Below, one piece after another: positions 7,292 to 16,229 of a DNA stretch of 64,000 bases. Source of the DNA: Burkholderia guangdongensis (GTDB lineage: Bacteria; Pseudomonadota; Gammaproteobacteria; Burkholderiales; Burkholderiaceae); assembly GCF_013403875.1 (NCBI RefSeq), contig NZ_JACBNX010000001.1, forward strand, positions 434,001 through 498,000, read 5' to 3'. The position numbers and the translations under genes were made by a program. Each line of letters starts with the position of its first letter. Within the stretch, counting starts at the first letter, position 1. Below the pieces are notes generated by a model. The model saw only the letters and a list, made by a program, of their open reading frames with translations, ran no database searches and was not told where the DNA came from.

Positions 7292-8527
7292 ATGGGTGCG
7301 TTCGATCTTTCCGGCCATCATTCCCGCGTGCGCGCCGGCGCGGCATCCGCGGAGCGCCTGATCGCGGTGGTGTCCGATGCCGGCAGCGAGGAAGCGATCC
7401 GGAACCTCGTGTTCGATCAGGGCGTCGAGCGCGCGCACGTCGAGCGCGGCACGATCGACGATGCGATCGAACTGATGGCGACGCTCGAGCATTCGCCGCG
7501 CCACCTGATCGTCGATCTGTCCGGCTCGTCGATGCCCGTCTCCGACATGATGCGCCTCGCGGACGTCTGCGATCCGTCGGTCGCGGTGATCGTCGTCGGC
7601 GAGCACAACGACGTCGGCCTGTACCGGAACCTGCTGCGCATCGGCGTGCGCGAGTATCTGGTCAAGCCGCTGACGGTCGAGCTCGTGCAGCGCGCGCTGG
7701 AGGCAACCGACGCCGGAGCCGCGACGCGCGTCGGCAAGGCGATCGGCTTCGTCGGCGCGCGCGGCGGCGTCGGCGTCACGACCATCGCGACCGCGCTCGC
7801 GCGCCATATGGCCGACCAGACGCGCCGCCGCGTCGTCTACGTCGATCTCGACCTGCACGGCGGCGGCGCGTGCACGATGCTCGGCGTGACGAGCGGCAAC
7901 GGGCTCGTCGAATTGCTGCAGAACACGCAGCGGCTCGACGAGCAACTGATCAATCAGGCGATCGTCGCGCAGAGCGACCGGCTGTTCGTGCTGTCGTCGG
8001 AGGCGCCGTTCGACAGCCCGTTCGCGCCGCGCACCGGCGCGGTCGCGGAGCTGATCGGCGTGCTGAAGAGCCAGTTTCATTACGTCGTGCTCGATCTGCC
8101 GGAGCGGGCCGGGCGCATCGTCGACGAGGCGCTCGACGCGTGCGGCTCGATTCACGTCGTCGCCGACCGCTCGGTGCATGGCGCGCGCGAGGCCGCGCGG
8201 CTGTGCCGTTTCGCGGAAGGCCGCGCGGCCGACCCGACGGTGACGCTGCTGATCAACAACGCGCTGCCGCCCGCGCGCGGCCGCGCCGATCCGGCGGACA
8301 TCGCGCAGGCGCTCGCGCGCGCGTCGGTCCACGAATTTCCGCACGAGCCGCACGCGCTCGCGCTCGCCGAAAACCTCGGCGAGCCGATCGCCGATTCGCA
8401 CCGCTCGGGGTTCGCGCAGGCGATCGTCGGGCTGGCCCACGCGCTGACGGGCGGCGATGCGAACGCGCTCGCGCGTGCCCGTCGTCCATGGTATGCGCGG
8501 TTCTCCGCGAAGCTCGGGAGGGCGTGA
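7292..8527 (+). CDS. cpaE: Pilus localisation ATPase CpaE/TadZ
   Basis: 411 residues. The N-terminal 130 residues form a receiver-like domain (VIVVGEHNDVGLYRNLLRIGVREYLVKPL) and the rest is a MinD/ParA-like ATPase. The Walker A motif is deviant (GARGGVGVTT, without the usual second lysine), as is normal in TadZ proteins, which place the pilus machine at the pole. The YVDLDLHGGG switch region is present. Its TGA overlaps the ATG of cpaF by one base, so the two are translationally coupled. Confidence 0.94.
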   Translation: MGAFDLSGHHSRVRAGAASAERLIAVVSDAGSEEAIRNLVFDQGVERAHVERGTIDDAIELMATLEHSPRHLIVDLSGSSMPVSDMMRLADVCDPSVAVIVVGEHNDVGLYRNLLRIGVREYLVKPLTVELVQRALEATDAGAATRVGKAIGFVGARGGVGVTTIATALARHMADQTRRRVVYVDLDLHGGGACTMLGVTSGNGLVELLQNTQRLDEQLINQAIVAQSDRLFVLSSEAPFDSPFAPRTGAVAELIGVLKSQFHYVVLDLPERAGRIVDEALDACGSIHVVADRSVHGAREAARLCRFAEGRAADPTVTLLINNALPPARGRADPADIAQALARASVHEFPHEPHALALAENLGEPIADSHRSGFAQAIVGLAHALTGGDANALARARRPWYARFSAKLGRA

Positions 8528-9981
8528 TGTTCGGCCGCCGCGAATTGAGATCCGTCCCATCCGCGCACGCTGCTGCTGCCGGTGCCGCCGGTGCCGCCGG
8601 CGCGCCGCACGACGGCCCGCAGCCGCTCGCCGGATTCGGCGATGCGCAGCAGCCGGCCGCGCCGGCGCCGGGCGCGCACGCGGCCGAACCGTCGGCGCGC
8701 GCCGCGGACGGCCACGAGGCGCTGATCCGCTCGGACACGTTCAAGACGATCCGCACGAGCGTGTTCTCGTCGATGAACATGTCGGCGGCGCTCGTGATGT
8801 CGCGCGCGCAGGTGCGCGAGGGCATCGAGAAGATCGCGGCCGAGGTGATCCTGCGCGAGCGCTTCACGGTCACGCTCGCCGAGCAGACGCTGATCGTCGA
8901 GGAGATCCTGAATGACATGTTCGGCGTCGGCCCGATCGAGCCGCTGCTCGCCGACGAGAAAGTCACCGACATTCTCGTGAACGGCCCCGACCAGGTGTAC
9001 GTCGAGCGCGGCGGCCGGCTTGAGCTGACGTCGCTGAAGTTCCGCGACAACGCGCACGTGATCAACGTCGCGCAGCGCATCGCGGCGGCGATCGGCCGGC
9101 GCGTCGACGAAAGCAGCCCGATGGTCGACGCACGCCTTGCCGACGGCAGCCGCGTGAACGTCGTGCTGCCGCCGATCGCGCTGCGCGGCGCGTCGATCTC
9201 GATCCGCAAGTTCGCGAAGCGCAACATCACGCTCGCGCGGATGGCGCAGCAGGGCAACCTGTCGTCGGCGATGGTCGACGTGCTGCGGATCGCGAGCGCA
9301 TGCCGGCTCAACATCGTGATCTCGGGCGGCACCGGGTCGGGCAAGACGACGCTGCTGAACGCGCTGTCGCACTTCATCGACGTGGGCGAGCGCGTGGTGA
9401 CGATCGAGGACGCGGCCGAACTGCAACTGCAGCAGCCGCACGTCGTGAGCCTCGAGACGCGCCCGGAGAACAGCGAGGGGCTCGGTGGCGTGTCGCAGCG
9501 CGACCTCGTGCGCAACGCGCTGCGGATGCGACCCGACCGCATCATCCTCGGCGAGACGCGCGGCACCGAAGCGTTCGACGTGCTGCAGGCGATGAACACC
9601 GGTCACGACGGCTCGATGACGACGATCCACGCGAACACGCCGCGCGATGCGATCACGCGTCTCGAGAGCATGGTGATGATGGCGAACGGCAACCTGCCGC
9701 TCACGTCGATCCGCCGGCAGATCGCGAGCGCGGTCCATCTGATTCTGCAGATCGAACGGATGCGCGACGGGATGCGGCGCGTGACGCGCGTCACCGAGAT
9801 CGCCGGGATGGAGGGCGACGTCGTGATCACGCAGGATCTGTTCGCGTTCCGCTACGACGCGAGCGCGTTCCAGGAGCAGGTGCACGGCGTGTTCGAGTCG
9901 TCGTCGCTGCGGCCGGCGTTCGCGCAGCGCGCCGCGTACTACGGGCTCGAAGAGGCCCTGGTCGAGGCGATGCAGTCATGA
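8527..9981 (+). CDS. cpaF: Secretion/assembly ATPase CpaF/TadA
   Basis: 484-residue GspE/VirB11-family hexameric ATPase that powers Flp pilus assembly from the cytoplasm. Walker A (GGTGSGKTT) lies near residues 267-275, the Asp box and Walker B (RIILGETRG) near 338-346, and the His box (HDGSMTTIHAN) near 359-369. The N-terminal 60 residues are Ala/Gly/Pro-rich and variable. The reading frame extends far upstream, but only as a shadow of cpaE; the ATG overlapping the cpaE stop is the natural start. It overlaps tadB by four bases. Confidence 0.96.
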   Translation: MFGRRELRSVPSAHAAAAGAAGAAGAPHDGPQPLAGFGDAQQPAAPAPGAHAAEPSARAADGHEALIRSDTFKTIRTSVFSSMNMSAALVMSRAQVREGIEKIAAEVILRERFTVTLAEQTLIVEEILNDMFGVGPIEPLLADEKVTDILVNGPDQVYVERGGRLELTSLKFRDNAHVINVAQRIAAAIGRRVDESSPMVDARLADGSRVNVVLPPIALRGASISIRKFAKRNITLARMAQQGNLSSAMVDVLRIASACRLNIVISGGTGSGKTTLLNALSHFIDVGERVVTIEDAAELQLQQPHVVSLETRPENSEGLGGVSQRDLVRNALRMRPDRIILGETRGTEAFDVLQAMNTGHDGSMTTIHANTPRDAITRLESMVMMANGNLPLTSIRRQIASAVHLILQIERMRDGMRRVTRVTEIAGMEGDVVITQDLFAFRYDASAFQEQVHGVFESSSLRPAFAQRAAYYGLEEALVEAMQS

Positions 9982-10958
9982 ATCCCGCGGACATCGTCGC
10001 TGCCGGCGGATTCTTCGCGATCCTGATCGTCGGGCTGATCGTGCGTCAGGTGCGGCAGATGCGGCGGGACCGTCCGCAGGCGCGCATCCGGTCGCGCGTG
10101 ATGGTGCTGCACGACGAGCGCCGCGCCGCGCGGCACGCGAAATCGTCTCCGGTCGTGCATCAACTGTTCAGCCGCGAGCTGCGCGAGCACGGCGCGCTGC
10201 GCACGTGGATCGACGCGCGCCGCGAGCGCCTGCGCGTGGTCGGCGGGCGCGGTGGCGTGCGCGTGATCGCATTCGCATTCGTGTTCGCATCAGCCGCCGC
10301 GCTGATCGGCACGTCGCTCGCGCATCTGCCGGGCTGGGCGCGCGCGCTGATCGACGTCGCCGCGCCGCTCGCCGCGACGCGCTTCGCGTACAACCGGCTG
10401 ACCGCGCGCTTCAAGCAACGCTTCCTGAGCGCGTTCCCGGATGCGCTCGACCTGATCATCCGCGCGGTGCGCGCGGGCATTCCGGTCACGCAGGCGATCG
10501 CGACGGCCGGGATCGAGACCGATGAGCCGGTGCGCACGACGTTCCGCACGATGGGCGACTCGCTGCGCGTCGGCGCGGAACTCAAGGAGGTGCTGGAGCA
10601 GGCGGCCGAGCGGCTGCAGATCGCCGACTTCTCGTTCTTCTCGGTGTGCCTGATCCTGCAGCGCGAAACGGGCGGCAACCTGAGCGAAACGCTCGAGAAC
10701 CTGTCGGCCATCATCCGCACGCGGCGCGACATCCGGCTGAAGACGCGCGCGCTGACCGCGGAAGGGCGCATCTCGACCAATCTCATCTCGGCGATGCCGT
10801 TCGCGATCGCGGGCATGCTTTATATGATCAACCGGGCGTACATCTCGCTGCTGTTCGATACGCATGCGGGCCACAAGATTCTGAGCCTGGCGGCGGTCCT
10901 GATGGCGATCGGCCTCGTGTCGGTCCGCAAGATCGCGAACCTGAATACGTCCCGATGA
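9978..10958 (+). CDS. tadB: Tad inner-membrane platform protein TadB
   Basis: 326 residues with an N-terminal membrane segment, a central membrane pair (about residues 95-135), a type II secretion F domain (FSAFPDALDLIIRAVRAGIPVTQAI...) and two C-terminal membrane segments. TadB pairs with TadC to form the inner-membrane platform driven by CpaF. The ATG sits in an ATGA overlap with the cpaF stop. The conserved LQRETGGNLSETLENLS stretch confirms the family. Confidence 0.94.
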   Translation: MNPADIVAAGGFFAILIVGLIVRQVRQMRRDRPQARIRSRVMVLHDERRAARHAKSSPVVHQLFSRELREHGALRTWIDARRERLRVVGGRGGVRVIAFAFVFASAAALIGTSLAHLPGWARALIDVAAPLAATRFAYNRLTARFKQRFLSAFPDALDLIIRAVRAGIPVTQAIATAGIETDEPVRTTFRTMGDSLRVGAELKEVLEQAAERLQIADFSFFSVCLILQRETGGNLSETLENLSAIIRTRRDIRLKTRALTAEGRISTNLISAMPFAIAGMLYMINRAYISLLFDTHAGHKILSLAAVLMAIGLVSVRKIANLNTSR

Positions 10959-10974
10959 CACAGGAGCCACTGAC

Positions 10975-11913
10975 ATGGTGATCGACATCGCGTTGCTCGG
11001 CCTGCTCGTCATCGGCATCGTCTGGTACGTCCGGCGCACGACGGGCACGCGTCAGCGGATCGCGCAGCGTGTGCGCCACGGCGTGTTGCGCGGGGCGGCC
11101 GGCTATGCGGCGCGTGTGCCCGGCGACCCCTCGAACAACGTGTCGCAGCGCGTCGCACGCCGCGTCGCGTCGATCGGCGAACGGATGCCCGTCGTCGACG
11201 CGACGCAGCGCTCGAAGCTCGCGATGCGGCTCGCGCGAGCCGGCTTTCGGGAGCGCGGCGCGGTATCGATGCTCGCGGGCCTGAAGATCGTCGTCGGCGC
11301 GGGCCTGGCGCTCGTCGCGATCGCGACCGGCGGGCATCTGCCGCGCATCGGCGAATACTTCGTGTTCCGCGCGCTGCTGATGGCCGGCGCGTTCATGATC
11401 GGGATGATGCTGCCCGAGTTCGTGCTGGGGATCGTGATCGGCCGGCGGCAGAAATCGATCGCCGCGTACCTGCCCGATGCGCTCGACCTGCTCGTGATCT
11501 GCACGAACGCCGGCAACAGCCTCGCCGTCGGGATCCGGCGCGTCGCGACCGAAATGACGTGGATCTGCCCGCCGCTCGCCGACGAATTCTCGGTCACCGC
11601 GGACCAGTTGCAGATCGGCAGCGACAGCGCGAGCGCGCTCAACGCGCTGGCCGCGCGGATCGGCCTGCCGTCGGTGCGCGCGCTCGTGACGACGCTCGTG
11701 CAGTCGCAACAGTACGGCACGCCGATCACGCAGTCGCTGCGCGTGCTGTCGCGCACCGAGCGCACGATGCAGATCGTCGCGCTCGAGGAGAAGGCCGCGA
11801 AGCTCGCGCCGAAGATGACACTGCCGATGATGCTGTTCATCGTGCCGACCGTCGCGCTGATCGCGGCGGGGCCGGCCGTGATCCGGCTCGTCTGGGTGTT
11901 CCGGCACCAGTAG
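10975..11913 (+). CDS. tadC: Tad inner-membrane platform protein TadC
   Basis: 312 residues, second T2SSF-domain platform protein. It has an N-terminal membrane segment, a central membrane pair (about 105-155), the conserved YLPDALDLLVICTNAGNSLAVGIRRV helix region and the C-terminal motif KLAPKMTLPMMLFIVPTV just before the last membrane segment. It starts 16 bp after tadB behind CACAGGAGCC. Confidence 0.94.
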   Translation: MVIDIALLGLLVIGIVWYVRRTTGTRQRIAQRVRHGVLRGAAGYAARVPGDPSNNVSQRVARRVASIGERMPVVDATQRSKLAMRLARAGFRERGAVSMLAGLKIVVGAGLALVAIATGGHLPRIGEYFVFRALLMAGAFMIGMMLPEFVLGIVIGRRQKSIAAYLPDALDLLVICTNAGNSLAVGIRRVATEMTWICPPLADEFSVTADQLQIGSDSASALNALAARIGLPSVRALVTTLVQSQQYGTPITQSLRVLSRTERTMQIVALEEKAAKLAPKMTLPMMLFIVPTVALIAAGPAVIRLVWVFRHQ

Positions 11914-11927
11914 GAATGGAGAATTCG

Positions 11928-12848
11928 ATGAAAGCGCTGTCCCTCTCGTTTCGCCCGCTGGCGGTCGCGCTCGCGCTGTCGGCACTCGCGTCCGGCTTGC
12001 TCGCGGGCTGCGCGTCGCGAGGCATCGACGCGCATCCGGTCGCGTCGCGCCCCGGCCCGGATTCGGCGAGCGACCTGCGCGTGGCCGACAGCGCGCTGCA
12101 GGCCGGCGACTCCGACCTCGCGGTGTCGCTGTACGAGCAGGTGCTGAAGGCCGATCCGCGTTCGGTCGGCGCGCAGCTCGGCCTTGCCGACGCGATGTAC
12201 CAGATGAGCGATCTGCCGCGCGCGGGCGTGCTGTATGCGCAGGTCGCCGCCGCGTCGCCGGACGAGCCGCGCGCGCAGCTCGGCCTCGCGCGCGTCGCGT
12301 TGCGCGAGCGGCGGCTCGACGACGCGGTGTCGCGCTACCGCGCGCTCGTGACCGCGCATCCGGGCAACCCGGTCGCGGCGGAGGGGCTCGGCGCCGCGCT
12401 CGATCTGCAGGGCAGGCACACGGAAGCGCAGGCGGTGTATCGCGCGGCGCTACGGCTGCATCCGGAAGCGCAGGGGCTGCGGAACAATCTCGGGCTGTCG
12501 CTGATCCTCGCGCGGCAGCCGCGTGAAGGGGCGAACGTGCTGCTCGACGTCGCCGGGCTCGCCGACGCGCCCGCGCAGGCACGCCAGAATCTCGCGCTCG
12601 CGTACGGGATGCTCGGCAACGACGAAGCGGCGCGGCGCATCCTGAAGGTCGATCTGCCGTCCGCGTCGGTAGACGACGACGTGCGCTTCTACGAACGCGC
12701 GCGCGCCGCGCTGCCGGTGCCGTCCGTGCATTCAGCCGGCGATCCCGCGCCGGCGGGCGCGCATGGCGGCTCGAGCACCGCCTCCAGTGCCGCCTCCAGT
12801 GCCGCCTCCAGCGTCATCGACGGGGCCGGCCCCGGAGCGCCCGAATGA
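11928..12848 (+). CDS. tadD: TPR lipoprotein TadD
   Basis: 306 residues with signal peptide and lipobox LLAGC near residue 25, then tetratricopeptide repeats (residues about 45-250) as in TadD, an outer-membrane pilotin-like factor needed for secretin assembly. Two close ATG codons exist (11916 and 11928); the second has AATGGAGAATTCG in front and gives the better signal peptide. The C-terminal 40 residues are Ser/Ala-rich, encoded by a GCCTCCAGT-type short repeat. It overlaps tadE by four bases. Confidence 0.92.
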   Translation: MKALSLSFRPLAVALALSALASGLLAGCASRGIDAHPVASRPGPDSASDLRVADSALQAGDSDLAVSLYEQVLKADPRSVGAQLGLADAMYQMSDLPRAGVLYAQVAAASPDEPRAQLGLARVALRERRLDDAVSRYRALVTAHPGNPVAAEGLGAALDLQGRHTEAQAVYRAALRLHPEAQGLRNNLGLSLILARQPREGANVLLDVAGLADAPAQARQNLALAYGMLGNDEAARRILKVDLPSASVDDDVRFYERARAALPVPSVHSAGDPAPAGAHGGSSTASSAASSAASSVIDGAGPGAPE

Positions 12849-13273
12849 AACGCCTGACACGGATCGGGCGCGACGAGCGCGGCGTGGTTGCGCTCGAATT
12901 CGTGCTCGTTTTTCCGTTCTTCATGCTGCTGCTGTTCGGCATCGTCGATACGAGCCTGATCCTGTGCGACAAGGCGGTGCTCACGAACGCGAGCCGGGAG
13001 GCCGCGCGCGCCGGGGTCGTCGTGCACGTGCCGCCGCTGTCGTCGACCGCGATCGCGAACGTCGCGCTCGCCTATGCGCAGAACAATCTGGTGACGGGCG
13101 GCATCGCGTCGGCGCCGACGGTCAGCGTCAGCCAGCCGGACGGCACGTCGTCGGGCAGTCCGCTGACGGTCACGGTCAGCTATACGTACAGCGGCCTCGT
13201 GCTCGGCTACGTGATGAGCGCGATCACCGGCCCGATCAAGCTGACCGCGGTGACGGTGATGAACTATGAATGA
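12845..13273 (+). CDS. tadE: Pseudopilin TadE
   Basis: 142 residues of the TadE-like family. The leader ends in RDERG and is followed by VVALEF, giving the pseudopilin cleavage site with Glu at +5, then a single hydrophobic segment (FVLVFPFFMLLLFGIVD). It is predicted to be processed by CpaA. It is coupled on both sides: a four-base overlap with tadD and an eight-base overlap with tadG. Confidence 0.93.
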   Translation: MKRLTRIGRDERGVVALEFVLVFPFFMLLLFGIVDTSLILCDKAVLTNASREAARAGVVVHVPPLSSTAIANVALAYAQNNLVTGGIASAPTVSVSQPDGTSSGSPLTVTVSYTYSGLVLGYVMSAITGPIKLTAVTVMNYE

Positions 13274-14414
13274 GCGCGCGATCGGGCTGTCGGGCGGAGC
13301 GCGGCCGCGCGGGCAATACCGGCCGGACTGGCCGCACGGGCCGCATGGGCCGCATGGGCCGCATGGGCCGCATGGGCCGCAGCGACTGCAGTGGCCGCAG
13401 CGTGCGCGGCCGGCACGGGAGCGCGGCTCGGTCGTGCTCTGGTTCCTGCTGACCGTGACGATCTTCATGATCTTCGGCGCGTTCGCGATTGACCTGCCGC
13501 GCGTCGCGACGGCGCGCAACGAATTGCAGAACGACGCGGACGCGGCGGCGCTCGCCGGTGCGGCGGTATTGGTGCCGGGCAGTGGCGGCCCCGCGTGGAG
13601 CAGCGCCGCGACCGAGACGTCCAACGCGGTTTCGCTGAACGCGTCGGATGGCGCCAAGCTGTCGACCGGCAGCGTGCAGACCGGCTACTGGTCGCTCACC
13701 GGCGCGACCGCCGGCATGGAGCCGACGACGATCGCGCCCGGCGAGTACGACGTGCCGGCGGTGCAGGTCACGGTGACGCGCGCGTCGAATCAGAACGGCG
13801 GGCCGATCGCGCTGCTGATGGGCGGCTTTCTGAATCTGCTCAGCACGCCGGGCAGCGCGACCGCGGTCGCGGTGGTCGCGGCGCCGTCGACGGTCGAAGG
13901 GGGCGGGCTGTTCCCGATGGTGATCGACAAGTGCGTGCTCGATCAGTACTGGAACGCGCAGACGAACGAGCCGGTAATCGACCCGTCGACGGGGCAGCCC
14001 AAAGAGTTCGATGTCGGCAACGGCCAGCAATACGGCAGCGGCTGCTATGCCGCCCAGTGGACGTCGTTCCTGATCAACGCGAACGACGTGCCGACGGTAC
14101 GGAACCTGATCGCGAACGGCAATCCGACGCCGTTGAACATCGGCGACAACATCTGGATCGAACCGGGCGTGAAGACGACGATCTATTACGACGTGCCGAA
14201 GGGCGTGACCGTGGTGCTGCCGGTCGCGGAGCAGATCACCAGCAAGACCTACGTGCCGATCGTCGCATTCGCGGCGTTCACGATCGACAACTCGTACGGC
14301 AAGAGCGGCAAATATCTGGAAGGGCACTTCGTCGGCGGCTACAAGATTCCGGTCTCCGCGTCCGGCAACGGGCCGAACTACGGCGCGTACGCGGAACCCC
14401 GGCTCGCATTCTGA
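13266..14414 (+). CDS. tadG: TadG-like pilus assembly protein
   Basis: 382 residues. After a 55-residue N-terminal extension comes the TadG_N segment (ERGSVVLWFLLTVTIFMIFGAFAIDL) with one membrane helix and the ARNELQNDADAAALAGAA motif, then a large extracytoplasmic domain. The pseudopilin Glu at +5 is missing (Trp instead), as is usual for TadG. The N-terminal extension has an in-frame run of Gly-Pro-His triplets encoded by a 9-bp tandem repeat. It ends the pilus operon. Confidence 0.9.
   Translation: MNERAIGLSGGARPRGQYRPDWPHGPHGPHGPHGPHGPQRLQWPQRARPARERGSVVLWFLLTVTIFMIFGAFAIDLPRVATARNELQNDADAAALAGAAVLVPGSGGPAWSSAATETSNAVSLNASDGAKLSTGSVQTGYWSLTGATAGMEPTTIAPGEYDVPAVQVTVTRASNQNGGPIALLMGGFLNLLSTPGSATAVAVVAAPSTVEGGGLFPMVIDKCVLDQYWNAQTNEPVIDPSTGQPKEFDVGNGQQYGSGCYAAQWTSFLINANDVPTVRNLIANGNPTPLNIGDNIWIEPGVKTTIYYDVPKGVTVVLPVAEQITSKTYVPIVAFAAFTIDNSYGKSGKYLEGHFVGGYKIPVSASGNGPNYGAYAEPRLAF
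13332..13376 (+). repeat. 9-bp in-frame tandem repeat in the tadG N-terminus
   Basis: Five consecutive copies of CCGCATGGG (the first with a C for T) encode repeated Gly-Pro-His in the cytoplasmic N-terminal extension of TadG. The unit is a multiple of three, so gain or loss of copies would change length without a frameshift. Confidence 0.9.
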
Positions 14415-14451
14415 GCACGCGGGCCGTTGCCGCACCGCGAGCGCGCTCACG

Positions 14452-14724
14452 TCAACGCCCCGCGTGCGTGGCCAGATGCTGGCGAATCAGCAGCAGATAG
14501 CGATCGCCGACCGAATGATCGCGCCGCGCGCCCGGCCGGGTGGCCTGGCGCAGCGTGGCCGGCGGATTCATCCCGAGATAGCGGCAGACGGCGGACAGAT
14601 AAGGCTTGCGGGTGTGCCCGAGCTGACGCGCCGCGCGTTCCACCCGTGCATCGCCGACCTGCGCGCGCAACCACGCGAGCACTTGGCGGTCGGTGTCGTT
14701 GACGATCCGGATCAGCTGTTCCAT
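14452..14724 (-). CDS. Small basic protein of unknown function behind two LexA-type boxes
   Basis: A 90-residue, Arg-rich protein with no signal peptide or membrane segment. It starts MEQLIRIVNDTDRQVLAWLR and contains RYLGMNPPATLRQA and VGDRYLLLIRQHLA. I do not recognise the family; the alternating helices and basic charge would fit a small nucleic-acid or protein-binding factor, but that is a guess. The ATG has AGAGGTGCGCG in front. Two CTGT-N8-ACAG palindromes lie 12-46 bp upstream of the ATG, so it is probably repressed by LexA and induced by DNA damage. It converges with the tadG end. Confidence 0.75.
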   Translation of the reverse strand: MEQLIRIVNDTDRQVLAWLRAQVGDARVERAARQLGHTRKPYLSAVCRYLGMNPPATLRQATRPGARRDHSVGDRYLLLIRQHLATHAGR

Positions 14725-14736
14725 CGCGCACCTCTA

Positions 14737-14770
14737 CTGTTCATCGATACAGTGCTGTAAATATAAACAG
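14737..14770 (-). promoter_or_regulatory. Two tandem SOS (LexA) boxes
   Basis: Two palindromes match CTGT-N8-ACAG exactly: CTGTTCATCGATACAG (14737-14752) and CTGTAAATATAAACAG (14755-14770), 18 bp centre to centre. The second has the AT-rich core and flanking T/A bases typical of strong LexA sites. They overlap where the promoter of the leftward small gene must be, right after the 3' end of the neighbouring hydroxylase gene, so the small gene is the only likely target. Confidence 0.75.
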
Positions 14771-14807
14771 TATCGGCGGCGACTGCAAGCGAGCTGGCGA
14801 TGCCCGA

Positions 14808-15956
14808 TCACGTCGGCCCCATGATGCGCGTGCCGAGCGAGATGCCGCGCTCGGACAGCGACCGGTTGATCCGCTGCTGGTCGCGCTCCCAGCGCGCAAG
14901 CGCGGCGTCGAATGCCGGCCCGGGCGCGGCATCGCGCAGCGCGGCGGCGAGCTCGACCGCGTTGTCCGCCGCCTTCGACACGCCCGCTGCCGTATGCGGC
15001 CGCACGAGGCACGCGGCGTCGCCGAGCAGCAACGCGCGATCGAACACCATCCTGTCGACCTCGAGATCCAGGATCGACTGCACGAACGGCGCGCGCGTCG
15101 CATCGACGAGCGCCGCGAGCGTCGGCCCGAGCAGCCGGTGCGCGGCATCGGCGAGTTCGAGCCGGTGGTCGTCGCGCATCGTGCCGGGCGGCAGCGACCC
15201 TTCGCGCTGCGTGCCGTCCCGCTGGACGAACAGCGTCGGCAGGCGATCGTGCGCGAGCCGGCGGTACCACACCCAGTTCATGCGCCGCCGGCCGGGCTCG
15301 ATGGCGCCGTCGCGACCCGGCACGAGGTAGGTCAGAAACAGATGCGCGTCCCCTTGCTGGAACGTGAAGCGATTGCGCAGCATCCGCAACACCGTATCCG
15401 GCAGCTCGGGCTCGTCGACGAGCCCGCGCCACGCCACGTAGCCCGCGTAGATCGGTTGCGCGCCGGGCAGCAACTGCGCGCGCACGCCGGAGCGGCCGCC
15501 GTCCGCGCCGACGAGCAGCGCCGCGTGCGCGACGCGGCCGCTCGCGAAACGCGCGGTCACGCGCGCGCCGTCCTGCTCGAGCCGCTCGAACGTCTCGCCC
15601 GCGTGAATCACGTCCGCGGGCAGCGCTCGCTTCAACGCGGTGTAGATCACGTTCCACGCGGTCTGTGTCTGCGGCATGTGCAGGCGCTGCACGATCCGGT
15701 CGCGTTCGTCGACGTAGATCCGCTCGATCGAATCGACGCCCGTCTGCTCGGGCACGGGCACGCGCCCGGCGGCGAATGCGCGGACGATCGACGGCTGCAG
15801 CACGATGCCGCCGCCGCGGCTGTCGAGTTCGCTCGGCGATTGCTCGAACACGTCGACGTGCCAGCCAATGGCGCGCAGCGCGTTCGCGGTGAAGAGTCCG
15901 CCCACCGATCCGCCGATCACGATCGCTCGCGGTCCCGATTCCGTTGCATCGCTCAT
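14808..15956 (-). CDS. FAD-dependent aromatic hydroxylase (dihydroxypyridine/6-hydroxynicotinate hydroxylase-like)
   Basis: 382 residues of the class A flavoprotein monooxygenases (FAD_binding_3). The N-terminal dinucleotide motif is GGSVGG at residues 15-20, and the second FAD motif GDAACLVRPHTAAGVSKAADNA lies near residue 312. That second motif with RPHTA and SKAA is typical of the 2,6-dihydroxypyridine and 6-hydroxynicotinate hydroxylase subgroup. It is the first of three such paralogues in the window. The start MSDATES at 15956 was preferred to a longer frame up to 16022. A TTCAGAAC-type repeat lies about 150 bp upstream. The substrate is unknown. Confidence 0.88.
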   Translation of the reverse strand: MSDATESGPRAIVIGGSVGGLFTANALRAIGWHVDVFEQSPSELDSRGGGIVLQPSIVRAFAAGRVPVPEQTGVDSIERIYVDERDRIVQRLHMPQTQTAWNVIYTALKRALPADVIHAGETFERLEQDGARVTARFASGRVAHAALLVGADGGRSGVRAQLLPGAQPIYAGYVAWRGLVDEPELPDTVLRMLRNRFTFQQGDAHLFLTYLVPGRDGAIEPGRRRMNWVWYRRLAHDRLPTLFVQRDGTQREGSLPPGTMRDDHRLELADAAHRLLGPTLAALVDATRAPFVQSILDLEVDRMVFDRALLLGDAACLVRPHTAAGVSKAADNAVELAAALRDAAPGPAFDAALARWERDQQRINRSLSERGISLGTRIMGPT

Positions 15957-16107
15957 GCTTCGCTCCTGTCGATGGCCGGCACGCGCGCATCGCGCCGGCG
16001 CCCGACCGTGGCGTGCCGGCAACCGGGGCAGGCAAGGCCCGCGTTGCCGCGACGCGATTCAGAACGTTTGTCGAGTCGAGAATAGGCGACGCGCCGCGCG
16101 CGGCCGC

Positions 16108-16122
16108 ATGAATTGTTCTGAA
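16108..16122 (-). promoter_or_regulatory. Partial CTGAA direct-repeat site upstream of the FAD hydroxylase
   Basis: ATGAA at 16108 and CTGAA at 16118 are 10 bp apart. On the gene's strand this reads TTCAGAACAATTCA, 13 of 14 bases identical to the core of the site at 59821-59835. The third repeat seen at the other sites is absent here. A matching half (TTCAGAACGTTTG) lies in the opposite orientation at 16058. The regulator is unknown. Confidence 0.4.
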
Positions 16123-16229
16123 ATGCGGGGCGGCCGACGTCGGGTCGGGCAGGCGGGTCGGGCAGGCGGGTCGGGAAGGCGGGTCGACGCGCGACGTTCG
16201 TCGCGCGCGTCACGGGGAATATGCGCGTG

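Noticed and set aside
14415..14467. Inverted repeat GCACGCGGG / CCCGCGTGC between tadG and the small gene as a bidirectional terminator
   Set aside because: Its right arm lies inside the small gene's coding end, the loop is 35 nt and there is no T-run, so I did not annotate it.
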